Shown: one piece after another, positions 8,238 to 16,678 of the stretch | Position numbering within the stretch: the first letter of the stretch is position 1 | Layout of the letters: every line of letters starts with the position of its first letter | Assembly (NCBI RefSeq): GCF_035294165.1 | Contig: NZ_DATGLN010000207.1 | Span: forward strand, 1-64,000 | Direction: 5' to 3' | DNA length: 64,000 nt | Source of the DNA: Chthonomonas sp035294165 | GTDB lineage: Bacteria; Armatimonadota; Chthonomonadetes; Chthonomonadales; Chthonomonadaceae | Made by a program: the position numbers and the translations under genes | Notes under the pieces: generated by a model | Databases searched by the model: none | Told to the model about the DNA's origin: nothing | Seen by the model: only the letters and a program-made list of their open reading frames with translations

Positions 8238-9335
8238 TTAGCTCGCTTTTGATGTGGGGTTGGAGGCGAATGCATGGAGATAGTCCGCAAGCGCCTGACA
8301 GCCTTCTAAAGGAAATGCATTGTAGATGGAGGCGCGAAACCCTCCTACGGATCGGTGGCCTTTCAAGCCATCCATTCTTCTCGCCTTGGCGCCTTCTAGG
8401 AAAGCCGTTTCCCATTCCGTGTTTTTGAGCCGGAAGGTCACATTCATAAGGGAGCGATCGGCCTTTTGCGTTACGGTGGGTTCGTAGACATCGGGGTGCG
8501 CATCGAGGGCGTCGTAGATAAGCGCAGCTTTCTGGCGATTATTCGCTTCAATGGCTTTGAGGCCTCCCTGAGCCTCGATCCATTTCAGAACTAGGTTCAT
8601 CACATAGATGGCGAATACGGGGGGCGTATTATAGAGCGAATTCGCCTTCGCGTGGGTTTTATAGGAGAGGATAACGGGCACATCGTCAGCAGCTTGTTGC
8701 AGAAACTCTTTTCTCGCCACCACAAGGGTAACGCCCGCGGGGCCGGCGTTTTTTTGAGCGCCGGCATAGAAGAGGTGGAAACGCGAATAGTCTAGTTCGC
8801 GTGCAAAGATGTCGGAGGAGCAGTCGGCCACCAGCGGCACGCCGTTTGTCTCCGGTAGGATATGCCATTCGGTGCCTTCGATTGTATTGTTCGTAGTGAT
8901 ATGGACATAGCGTGCGTCTGGAGAGAGGTGCAGGTCGGTAGGGATGTAGGAATAGCGGCTATCTTCTGAGGTACCGGCAATGTTCACCGTACCAAAGCGT
9001 TTTGCCTCTGCGATGGCTTTAACTGCCCATTCGCCGGTGTTGACGTAGTCGGCCGTTTGACCGGCGCGAAGGAAGTTCATTGGGAGCATGGCAAACTGAA
9101 GGCTCGCCCCTCCACCCAAAAAGAGCACATCGAATTCATCGGGTGACAGGTTAAGCACGGAGAGCACACGTTGGATGGTATCGTGGTGAATGGCTTCGTA
9201 GTGTTTGCCCCGATGGCTGACCTCTAGAATGGACATGCCCGAGTTTTGTATTTCGAGCACGCCTTTACTGGCTTCTTCGAGCACAGTTAGGGGCAACATG
9301 GCGGGGCCGGCGCTAAAGTTATAGATTCTTTCCAT
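8238..9335 (-). CDS. serC: Phosphoserine aminotransferase
   Basis: PLP enzyme converting 3-phosphohydroxypyruvate and glutamate to phosphoserine (serine synthesis); it can also serve pyridoxal synthesis. 365 residues, full length. It begins RIYNFSAGPAMLP, the SerC hallmark, and has GGGASLQFAMLPMNFL and the PLP lysine in YAGAQKNAGPAGVT. The C-terminal FRASIYNAFPLEG is also typical. The ATG has GGGAGC upstream. It precedes the dipeptidase gene by about 10 bases. serA and serB are not nearby. Confidence 0.96.
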   Translation of the reverse strand: MERIYNFSAGPAMLPLTVLEEASKGVLEIQNSGMSILEVSHRGKHYEAIHHDTIQRVLSVLNLSPDEFDVLFLGGGASLQFAMLPMNFLRAGQTADYVNTGEWAVKAIAEAKRFGTVNIAGTSEDSRYSYIPTDLHLSPDARYVHITTNNTIEGTEWHILPETNGVPLVADCSSDIFARELDYSRFHLFYAGAQKNAGPAGVTLVVARKEFLQQAADDVPVILSYKTHAKANSLYNTPPVFAIYVMNLVLKWIEAQGGLKAIEANNRQKAALIYDALDAHPDVYEPTVTQKADRSLMNVTFRLKNTEWETAFLEGAKARRMDGLKGHRSVGGFRASIYNAFPLEGCQALADYLHAFASNPTSKAS

Positions 9336-9443
9336 GGAAAGCTCCCTGTTCTAATCTAAAGTGATACTCGATACATGCCGTTGCTGGCGGCACGATTTTC
9401 CTCTTAATACCAATACCCCAAAAAGAGGTTGCGCAACGATGCT

Positions 9444-10553
9444 CTAACGTAACTTCGTCGTTTTTTTCTCAGGGAAGGGGTTCTGGCGCCATTTCTGCCA
9501 ATCGTCGAGGGTAGCTTCTGCCATCGCTTGGGCTGCGGAGCGGAGTTGAGCGGCTTTAAGCTGTTTGGCGTGTGGAAGGACATCTGCTAAGCAGTTTGCG
9601 GAGCCAAGGTGAACGTTGGCCGTCTCAAAGCCCATGGCATGGAGAAGCCTTCGTTCATCACGCTCCTGCGGCAACTGAGCTAGCTCGATCCGTGAGCAAT
9701 CGGGCGCGAGGCGGCGGACGATCCAGTGCCCTTCGAGGCGGACGAAGGGATCGCGGCAGCGCACAGAGCGATCGAGAATAGCCTGGTAGTAGATTTCTGG
9801 AGCGCGCTCCAGCCCTGCTGCCCAGAGGGCCGCGGAGGGAAGGAGTGCTTTCGCTTCGCGAACCACCAGACCCCCTTCCCATTCCGCGATAGCCGCATAG
9901 CGCGGGCGTCCGAGGCTACCAAGTCCTGCGATGCGCCGTTTCAGCTTGTAAGCTAGCCCATTTGCCGGTAAAAGATGTTCCAGGGCCACCAGGGCGCTTT
10001 CGGGAATAGGCCCTTCCGGATCAGGTAGGGCGTCTATTTTTTGGAAGAACTTCTCCGGGTTACGCAGCTCGCCGGTGCTTAAACGGCGTAGCCAACCGTG
10101 CGCTTCTGCAAGGACATAAGGGCGCCCGCCTTTTTCAAGGCTTTCGAGATAGCCTTCCAGGATGGCCGCGCAGGCCGTGTCGGCGGTGAGATGGAGGTGG
10201 TTCTCCTCGATGGCCAATAGAGCGCTTGTTGCGAGTCGGGTGAGGTCGATGGTGTAAGGAAAGTGCGCCGTCTCGTCGAAATCGTTGATTCCCCAAACAA
10301 GCCGTCCCTCGGCGTCACGCCAGGTGCCGAAGTTTTCCACATGGAGGTCGCCAACGGCAAGCACAACGGGCGCTTTAGCAAACTCGGAGCAAACCTTCGG
10401 CCAACGTTGCATCCAGCGATAGAAGGTGGCGCGTAAAAAAGGGAACGCGCCGGAGGCCATGGCCTTGTATTTAAGTTGCAGGTCCGATTCCACCGGCACA
10501 GTATAGAGGGCCATCCATTCATTGTAGAGTTGTGTTGCTCGTTGTATCTTCAC
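9444..10553 (-). CDS. DUF2252 family protein
   Basis: 369-residue cytosolic protein of the DUF2252 family, which has a kinase-like fold. The diagnostic stretch is AVGDLHVENFGTW followed by VWGINDFDE, resembling the catalytic and metal-binding loops of aminoglycoside phosphotransferase-like enzymes. No substrate is established for the family. It lies 18 bases downstream of the alcohol dehydrogenase gene on the same strand, suggesting one transcript. The palindrome GTTGCGCAAC follows at 9428-9437; no clear terminator was seen. Confidence 0.85.
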   Translation of the reverse strand: MKIQRATQLYNEWMALYTVPVESDLQLKYKAMASGAFPFLRATFYRWMQRWPKVCSEFAKAPVVLAVGDLHVENFGTWRDAEGRLVWGINDFDETAHFPYTIDLTRLATSALLAIEENHLHLTADTACAAILEGYLESLEKGGRPYVLAEAHGWLRRLSTGELRNPEKFFQKIDALPDPEGPIPESALVALEHLLPANGLAYKLKRRIAGLGSLGRPRYAAIAEWEGGLVVREAKALLPSAALWAAGLERAPEIYYQAILDRSVRCRDPFVRLEGHWIVRRLAPDCSRIELAQLPQERDERRLLHAMGFETANVHLGSANCLADVLPHAKQLKAAQLRSAAQAMAEATLDDWQKWRQNPFPEKKTTKLR

Positions 10554-10571
10554 CCGGTGAAGTTGCCTCCT

Positions 10572-11693
10572 TTAGGCAGGAAGTTTAATGACCGAGCGGA
10601 TTACATTGCCTGTTTCCATCTCATGGAAGGCGTCTTCCACGTCCTCTAGCCCGATAATTCGGGTGACCATGTCATCGAGATTAAGCTGTTTTTGTAGGTA
10701 GAGTTGGGCTAGGAGAGGAAAATCGTGTGAAGGAAGCGTGTCGCCGGCATGGCAAACCCGCAGGGCAGCTTTGTTCCAATAGACACCGGTTGCCATATCG
10801 CCCAAATTGAGCGTAACGCTATCGGTGGCTGCTGGAAGGCCAATTGTTGTTGCGGTGCCTCCATAGGCAAGCATGCGCACGGCCTGTTCGATGCAGGAGG
10901 GGATGCCGGTGGCCTCGAAGGCAAACTCTACCCCTCCGTCGTAGCCATCTTCGGTGAGGGAGCGCACGGCGGCAACGGGGTCAGTCTCACGTGCGTTGAC
11001 GGTGTGCGTGGCGCCGAACTTTCGTGCCCATTCCAGCTTCGTCGGGTTAATGTCTACGGCGATGATCTGGCGAGCATGGGCTAGCTTCGCACCCTGAATG
11101 ACGCTTAACCCCACGCCTCCACAGCCGATAACGGCCACGCGCGAGCCGGCGAAGACTGGTGTGGTGTTGAAGGTGGCACCCACGCCGGTGACCACCCCAC
11201 ATGCAATAAGACAAGCCTTGTCGAGGGGCATATCCGAAGGCACTTTGATAGCAGCTTTAGCATGAACCACTGTATAGGTGCTGAAGGTGCCGCAGCGAAG
11301 CACTTGCGAGCAGAGAGCACCATCGCGCTTGCGATGAATGCGTTGTTTAGGACGTAGGGCCACATAGCAGTGGCGTGGGTCTCCCCGACGGCAGGCCGGG
11401 CACTGTTCACAGGGAGCGCGGTAGGCAAGTACCACCGGGTCGCCTGGCGCGAGATGGGTTACCCCTTCCCCTACCTCTTCGACGTAACCGGCGCCCTCAT
11501 GGCCGAGTACGATGGGGAAGGGCATGCCCATACCTTTCAGATTTTTCACCGTGAGGTCTGTATGACAGACCCCGCTGGCGACGATTCTCACAAGAACCTC
11601 ATTGGGGCCGGGTGGGTCTACGAGGACATCCTCGACAACGGCGGGTGTGTCGGGTGCGTTCAGTAGTACCGCTTTTCCTTGACGGCTCGACAT
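10572..11693 (-). CDS. Zinc-dependent alcohol dehydrogenase (class III-like, MDR superfamily)
   Basis: 373-residue NAD(P)-linked dehydrogenase. Catalytic zinc ligands are C43 (GVCHTD), H65/E66 (GHEGAG) and the Cys in LIACGVVTGVGA. The structural zinc site is C95, C98, C101 and C109. The Rossmann motif is VIGCGGVGLSVIQGAKLA. The layout is that of class III / NDMA-type enzymes that oxidise thiol-formaldehyde adducts or alcohols; the cofactor thiol cannot be told from sequence. The start has AAGGAG directly upstream. It is divergent from the GntR-type regulator gene, which could plausibly control it. Confidence 0.92.
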   Translation of the reverse strand: MSSRQGKAVLLNAPDTPAVVEDVLVDPPGPNEVLVRIVASGVCHTDLTVKNLKGMGMPFPIVLGHEGAGYVEEVGEGVTHLAPGDPVVLAYRAPCEQCPACRRGDPRHCYVALRPKQRIHRKRDGALCSQVLRCGTFSTYTVVHAKAAIKVPSDMPLDKACLIACGVVTGVGATFNTTPVFAGSRVAVIGCGGVGLSVIQGAKLAHARQIIAVDINPTKLEWARKFGATHTVNARETDPVAAVRSLTEDGYDGGVEFAFEATGIPSCIEQAVRMLAYGGTATTIGLPAATDSVTLNLGDMATGVYWNKAALRVCHAGDTLPSHDFPLLAQLYLQKQLNLDDMVTRIIGLEDVEDAFHEMETGNVIRSVIKLPA

Positions 11694-11908
11694 ATTCTCC
11701 TTCCTCCTCCTTGATCTGTTTATCTTATAACTTCAACGGGGGCATGCCGATGTCCTGCATTTCGCTACGTTGGGAAATGGCGAAACTTTTTGGCGTTAAA
11801 AGAGTCTTTCGATACAGGTATTTCCTAATAAGGAGCCTCTTTTGGAGAGAGGCTGTGTGGGTGATGGAACTTTTTAGGAAAAACTAACTGTTTTAAACTA
11901 TGTGAATT

Positions 11909-11942
11909 TTCGCGTATACCGTTAAGACCCAAAGTACGCGAA
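11909..11942. promoter_or_regulatory. Inverted repeat, candidate operator before the GntR/LacI gene
   Basis: TTCGCGTA (11909-11916) and TACGCGAA (11935-11942) are perfect 8-bp arms with an 18-base spacer, ending 25 bases before the regulator's ATG. The position suits autoregulation. The rest of the 11694-11967 gap shows no further clear signal. Confidence 0.4.
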
Positions 11943-11967
11943 GTAGTACCTTTGGAGAGTGTAAGTT

Positions 11968-13116
11968 ATGGCAACACGAAGAGAGGTGGAACGACGTCGG
12001 AACGCGCTCATTCAGGATTTGCGTGAGGCGGTGCGTTCTGGCAGTTTACAACCCGGTGAGACACTGCCTCCCATGAAGGAGTTGGCAAAAAAATATAACA
12101 TTTCGGTCAATGTTACCCATCGTGCTATGCAAACTCTGGTGGAAGAGGGATTGCTGTGCACGGTCTCTCGCGTGGGGACTTTCGTGCGAAGGCGGCCTGT
12201 TCCTCTTGAAGGGTTCTATCTGTGGCTCGTCCAGGAGGGCATTCCTCTGGCCGCTCAACATGGATTCGAGATGCGCATGGCTCAACTGGGTGCGGCCACT
12301 CTGGCCATGCGCCCGGCGCAGGTGAGAGAGCTTTTTCATCAGGGGCAGCTTCCCGCCATTTTGGGTGTTTTTGGCGATATCTCCTCGCCGGAGAACAGGG
12401 AAATCTTCGCCTATTTCGACCACGAGGCTCTACCAAATGTAACCTTTGCCTCTCATGCGACCGATGGATTAGGCGATGTGGTGACCTTTGATGAGTTTGA
12501 AGGAGGGCGGATGGCGACCAACCATCTTATTCGGTTGGGACATCGCCAAATCGCCTTTTTAGGGGCACATCCCTCCACGAATATGCATCCGGGCTTTGAA
12601 TGGTCTACGTTGCGTGAGGAGGGGTGGTGTGAAGCGTTAGAAGCAAGCGGGCTTAGCCCTCAAGGGCTTGCGTTTCACCCTTCCAAGGTGCCGACGTGGA
12701 CGGGGGAGGCGATGTTTCACGTTGGTGTCGAACTTGGGGAGGCTCTACTACGCCGGATAGGTGAGATCACTGCGATCGTCGCAGCCAATGATCGAATAGC
12801 GCTCGGTGTACTTTCTGTTTTGCGCAACAGCGATGTGCCGACGGTAAGATGGCCGGCCTTAGTAGGGTTCGATAACACCGCCATCGGCGGTGCCCATTTC
12901 CTCACCACGCTCTACATGCCTTGGGAACAGATCGGTCGGGAGGCCGCCGATCTGCTGTGGGAACGCCAGCATGGGCAGGTGAAGCGTCCGCCGATTATGC
13001 GCAAGGTGCCTATGTACCTTCTGCCGCGCCTTACCTCTCAGTATGGTTGGGCGGCGCGTGGGGTATTTGAGGTTATCGAGCCTCAAAATCTGCTCCAACC
13101 GGCCCTAGCAGGCTAA
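11968..13116 (+). CDS. GntR-type winged-helix regulator with LacI-like sugar-sensing domain
   Basis: 382-residue hybrid regulator. The N-terminal GntR winged helix (about 5-75) shows LQPGETLPPMKELAKKYNIS and HRAMQTLVEEGLL. The C-terminal part (about 90-380) is a periplasmic-binding-protein-like effector domain of the LacI/GalR type, with NHLIRLGHRQIAFLGAH, AIVAANDRIALGVL and ALVGFDNTAIG. Such hybrids (AraR-like) usually release DNA on binding a sugar. The ATG follows GGAGAG. The upstream inverted repeat may be its own operator; the divergent alcohol dehydrogenase is another possible target. The sugar is unknown. Confidence 0.9.
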   Translation: MATRREVERRRNALIQDLREAVRSGSLQPGETLPPMKELAKKYNISVNVTHRAMQTLVEEGLLCTVSRVGTFVRRRPVPLEGFYLWLVQEGIPLAAQHGFEMRMAQLGAATLAMRPAQVRELFHQGQLPAILGVFGDISSPENREIFAYFDHEALPNVTFASHATDGLGDVVTFDEFEGGRMATNHLIRLGHRQIAFLGAHPSTNMHPGFEWSTLREEGWCEALEASGLSPQGLAFHPSKVPTWTGEAMFHVGVELGEALLRRIGEITAIVAANDRIALGVLSVLRNSDVPTVRWPALVGFDNTAIGGAHFLTTLYMPWEQIGREAADLLWERQHGQVKRPPIMRKVPMYLLPRLTSQYGWAARGVFEVIEPQNLLQPALAG

Positions 13117-13224
13117 TCGGCATTGCACCTAGGCCAGAGGGGAGTAAGAGGGAATTGACCCTATAGAACCCGCTGTAAGCCGCCATTGAGCGCGAGCGGT
13201 TAAGCAGGTTTGTCTTCGGTATCA

Positions 13225-13251
13225 TAGGGGCGGGTTTCAAACCCGCCCCTA
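13225..13251. repeat. Palindromic element, copy 1 (hairpin)
   Basis: Arms of 13 bases, TAGGGGCGGGTTT (13225-13237) and its complement AAACCCGCCCCTA (13239-13251), around a single C. The same core recurs at 35956-35984. It lies between convergent genes; the TAA of the GH116-like gene starts one base beyond it. No long T tract follows, so it looks more like a REP-type element than a classical terminator. Confidence 0.8.
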
Positions 13252-13252
13252 C

Positions 13253-15448
13253 TTAGTGGACTTCAATATCGAGCGTATCGCCGGCAGTTAATTGTAGGGG
13301 AGCGTCGAGTTGCAGGCAAAGAACAGAAGGATTAACGGGCTTTAATTGAAAACCGAGTGGGCGTTGGGCTAGGCTGAGATGGACTTCTGGAAGACTTGTA
13401 GGCGGGTGATGCAGGCCAGGAGGAGGTGCCGGTATGAAGAGTGACCTGATGACGAGATGTGGTGGAGGGAGTTTGGAAAGCAGTTCGGAGTTAGGGGGAT
13501 AGGCGAGTGGCCCTGGAGCGAAAAGGCGTGCGATGTAGAGCCGTATGTTTTCGCCTCGGGCCGTAGGTGTGTAATGAAGAGTTGCCCAAAGATTAGCAGA
13601 GAAGATAGGGCATTCCAAGCGCGGCCAGTCACCGGGGATATCGGGCAGAAGCCAGACGCTTTCGGTAACTTGGTCTATACGAAAACCGGACAACCCATCG
13701 AGTAAGCCCCAAAGAATGCATTCTAGAGGATTGTTCGTCTCGATAGAGTGGTAGAGAAGAGAATAGTGTAGTCCGGCATCGGGATGGTTTTGCATGATAA
13801 GGACGTAGAGATAAGCGGGAAAGAGAGTGTAGTTAATGGGAACTACGCTAGGGTATGTGAACGGAATGGATAGGATAGGTAAAGAGAGATTTGCGTCGAA
13901 AGCATGGAGGAGCGCGGCCGGCACTAGCCAGTAGGAAGGGTTCACAAGGGAGGGCTCGGGTGAAGTTTTGGGATTGCGGAAAATGTTGCCAATCGTTTGC
14001 GTCTCCTGAGCAAACGATTGAAGCAGATGATGCGCAAGGTCTTGATCGTTGAGGAGGCTTGCCAGAGAGGCCGCCGCTGAAAGGGCTCCCCATCTCCACA
14101 GGCTGTGTGAGGGTTGAGAGGCAGAATCGAGCACTTGAGAGGCATCGCGGAGGATGGGCCTCTCGTTTTGAAGTAGAAAGAGGTTACCGGTTTGTCGGAC
14201 GTAAGCGTCGCTGAGCAGCAGCAGTGGGACGGCGTCGGCATAATCTTTGTGTTGCCGAAAGGCTGTTCCCAGACTTTCGATTTCTTTGGCTATCAGGTCT
14301 GGATAGAGATCAAGTAGAGGAAGAGAGAGCGATAATCTTTTGGTGATCGCATCTTCCATAGGGCTGAGTGCGCCCGTTTCAAGGCGTGTATCTCTATAAG
14401 GAATGCTTAGAAAACCGTCGTGGTCTATAGTCGCTTCGGTAAGCAGCGGTTGAAGGCAGTCTCCGAGCCTCTGAATGAGAGGACTTGGAAGGTTTGAAAA
14501 CTTAAGGTTGTCCTGCCACTCCGCGGTGAGGGCATAGAGAGCAAGCCAGTTTGCAAGCAGTCGTTGGGCTATAGCCGTGGCGTTCGGGAGGAGGGTAGCG
14601 TAGTAGAACGATTGGGGCGTATGGGCGTACCAGGCTAATACGAAGGGAATTTGTACCTGATCGTGGGGTACTAGGGTCAGATGTACGGCAAGGGCAATTG
14701 CAGGTTTGGCGACCCCATGAAGCTGCTGCGCTCCCGTGAGGTTCCCTGTATTTACAAAGGAGCGCCACCAACCTACCGTTTGCTCTGATCCGTTCCAGCA
14801 TAGGGAGGTTACGGTGGCGTCTCCTCTTTGGGGGTAGGTATAGACCGCCGTTTCACCCTGTGCGCTGGTGATATGCGCTCCAAAGAAGCCGTTAGAGGCA
14901 GGTAATACCTCGGCCTGGTCGGGGGCTACGAAGAGCGATGGGCATGAGATGAGCGCGCTCACCTCGGCCGCAATGGGCAGCGGATTGTGAAAGGTGACAA
15001 TAAAGGCGACTGCCGGCAGCGTGGAATTGGGCAGATCGTGAGGGATGAAGGGGGAGAAGATGCGAAGTTGGGTCGCTACCGGCGAGTCGGTGCTTGGCAC
15101 TTCAAACTCGGAGATAGGAAATCCAGGAGTGCTGATTAAGGAAGGCAGGCAAGGGATTTGCTTCACACTCTGAGAAGAGAGGGTGAAGGCATGCGTTTCG
15201 TCCCCAATGCGAATGCGTGCTGCAAGAAAGCCTTTTTCATCGGGTGAGAACCCGCGGAGACGGCCTGGAATAGGTGCGGCAGCGGAAATCGTTCCCGTGT
15301 TATCGAGCAAAACGGCACCCGACCCGATGCCCCCAAGCATCATCGGATAGGAACGACTGTTTGCCGCCAATACGGCTTGGACAGACAATGCTAAGTGCAC
15401 CAGAGCAACGGCGACCAAAATGAGAATCCGACGATAGACCCTTTGCAT
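13253..15448 (-). CDS. Exported GH116-like protein
   Basis: About 731 residues with an N-terminal signal peptide (ILILVAVALVHLALSVQAVLA). The first third resembles the N-terminal beta domain of GH116 beta-glucosidase/glucocerebrosidase: GGIGSGAV, then IFSPFIPHDLPNSTLPAVAF. The rest looks like an (alpha/alpha)6 barrel, with a GH116-like C-terminal stretch LDGLSGFRIDQVTESVW. The expected nucleophile region aligns loosely with RLETGALSPMEDAITKR. I could not place the acid/base Asp, so activity is uncertain. Start at ATG 15448 behind GGAGGGGGAGGAAGG. A TATACT lies about 40 bases upstream. Its stop abuts palindromic element copy 1. Confidence 0.65.
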   Translation of the reverse strand: MQRVYRRILILVAVALVHLALSVQAVLAANSRSYPMMLGGIGSGAVLLDNTGTISAAAPIPGRLRGFSPDEKGFLAARIRIGDETHAFTLSSQSVKQIPCLPSLISTPGFPISEFEVPSTDSPVATQLRIFSPFIPHDLPNSTLPAVAFIVTFHNPLPIAAEVSALISCPSLFVAPDQAEVLPASNGFFGAHITSAQGETAVYTYPQRGDATVTSLCWNGSEQTVGWWRSFVNTGNLTGAQQLHGVAKPAIALAVHLTLVPHDQVQIPFVLAWYAHTPQSFYYATLLPNATAIAQRLLANWLALYALTAEWQDNLKFSNLPSPLIQRLGDCLQPLLTEATIDHDGFLSIPYRDTRLETGALSPMEDAITKRLSLSLPLLDLYPDLIAKEIESLGTAFRQHKDYADAVPLLLLSDAYVRQTGNLFLLQNERPILRDASQVLDSASQPSHSLWRWGALSAAASLASLLNDQDLAHHLLQSFAQETQTIGNIFRNPKTSPEPSLVNPSYWLVPAALLHAFDANLSLPILSIPFTYPSVVPINYTLFPAYLYVLIMQNHPDAGLHYSLLYHSIETNNPLECILWGLLDGLSGFRIDQVTESVWLLPDIPGDWPRLECPIFSANLWATLHYTPTARGENIRLYIARLFAPGPLAYPPNSELLSKLPPPHLVIRSLFIPAPPPGLHHPPTSLPEVHLSLAQRPLGFQLKPVNPSVLCLQLDAPLQLTAGDTLDIEVH

Positions 15449-15487
15449 GCCTTCCTCCCCCTCCACGACAACTTTGGAAGCAGAGTT

Positions 15488-15493
15488 AGTATA
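15488..15493 (-). promoter_or_regulatory. -10 box (TATACT) of the GH116-like gene
   Basis: Minus-strand TATACT about 40 bases upstream of the ATG at 15448; -35 not convincing. The remaining gap to 15702 is AT-rich and shows nothing else recognisable. Confidence 0.35.
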
Positions 15494-15702
15494 CACTGCT
15501 AGTGAGATCTAGAAATCGGTAACTCCTTCTCGAATACATTTTTCAGATCGATGCGGGGCTTTGAAGAGGCATAGTGCTAGCCTGAGCCGCATTAACTTGA
15601 TATAACAGGGGCTTAAAATCAGCAGGGCTACATAAACGGCAAAATAAATATATTATGAGATCAACGGTAACATCGTAGCCTATTCACCTACTACCAAATT
15701 AG

Positions 15703-16659
15703 TTAGGCCTGACCAACTGATTTTCTTTCCAATGCCGTTACGCTCTGTTTTAGGGCCGGAATAAGCTCGGGATACCGGTAGGTATAGCCAAGGCGTTTTG
15801 CTACGGTGGGAATAACCCGCTGGCTGGCGAGCAGCGAATCGGCAAACTCTCCTAAAAGGATGTGCAGCACAAAAGAAGGGATCGGAAAGAAGGGCCGCTT
15901 GCCATAGATGGCTGAGAGGGCGCGGGCAAATTCTAGGTTGCTGATCGTTTCGGGCGCTACGGCGTTGCACGGGCCATCGAGGCGATCTTCCTGAAGTGCC
16001 CAGAGGAAGAGGCCGACAGCATCTTCAAGATGGATCCATGGCATCCACTGCTTCCCCGATCCGAACGGGCCTCCTAAACCGAGTTTCCATGGGTTGAAGG
16101 GGATAGAGGGGAAAGGCCGAAGCATCTTCGCTAAGGCGCCGCCGGGGCCAAGCACGGTAGCTAGGCGCATCGTCGCCACACGAGCCTTGCATTGGCGGGC
16201 ACGGTTGGCCTCGGTCTCCCACTGAAGACAAAGCTCTGCCAAGAAATCGGAGCCGGCTGGGCGCTCTTCTGTGACCATCTTATCGTTACAGTCTCCGTAA
16301 TAACCAACGGCCGAGGCGGAGATCAGGGTAGAAGGGGGGTGTTTACAGTCGTGCATGCACTCCACAAGGGTATGTGTGGTCTCCACACGAGAGCGCACCA
16401 GCTCCTCCTTGTAGGCTGCGTTCCAACGCCTGCCGGCGATAGAAGCACCGGCTAAGTTGACCACGGCCTGAGCCTCTTCTAAAGCTGTGCGAAGGGCTTC
16501 TTTATCGTTCCAGCTGACGCTTTTGGTGTTCGCTCCAAAAAGATGATGAACCCCCTCAGGGTGGCGTGTTACAACCGATAGGGTGTGTCCATCCTGCAGC
16601 AGTTGAGCGCAGAGGGCTTTACCCAGAAAACCGGTTGCGCCCGTGACGAGAATGTGCAT
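15703..16659 (-). CDS. TIGR01777 family NAD(P)-binding epimerase-like protein (YfcH type)
   Basis: 318-residue short-chain dehydrogenase-like protein. The N-terminal Rossmann motif is VTGATGFLGKALC. Family signatures VVNLAGASIAGRRW, SASAVGYYGD, WMPWIHLEDAVGLFLWAL and GPCNAVAP are all present, and the C-terminal DUF1731-like end includes LLASQRVIPTVAKRLGYTYRYP. The reaction is not established for the family. It lies 19 bases downstream of the TPR protein gene and would be the third gene of an operon with the Hsp70-like protein. Confidence 0.9.
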   Translation of the reverse strand: MHILVTGATGFLGKALCAQLLQDGHTLSVVTRHPEGVHHLFGANTKSVSWNDKEALRTALEEAQAVVNLAGASIAGRRWNAAYKEELVRSRVETTHTLVECMHDCKHPPSTLISASAVGYYGDCNDKMVTEERPAGSDFLAELCLQWETEANRARQCKARVATMRLATVLGPGGALAKMLRPFPSIPFNPWKLGLGGPFGSGKQWMPWIHLEDAVGLFLWALQEDRLDGPCNAVAPETISNLEFARALSAIYGKRPFFPIPSFVLHILLGEFADSLLASQRVIPTVAKRLGYTYRYPELIPALKQSVTALERKSVGQA

Positions 16660-16678
16660 AGAAACAATGTGATCCTCT

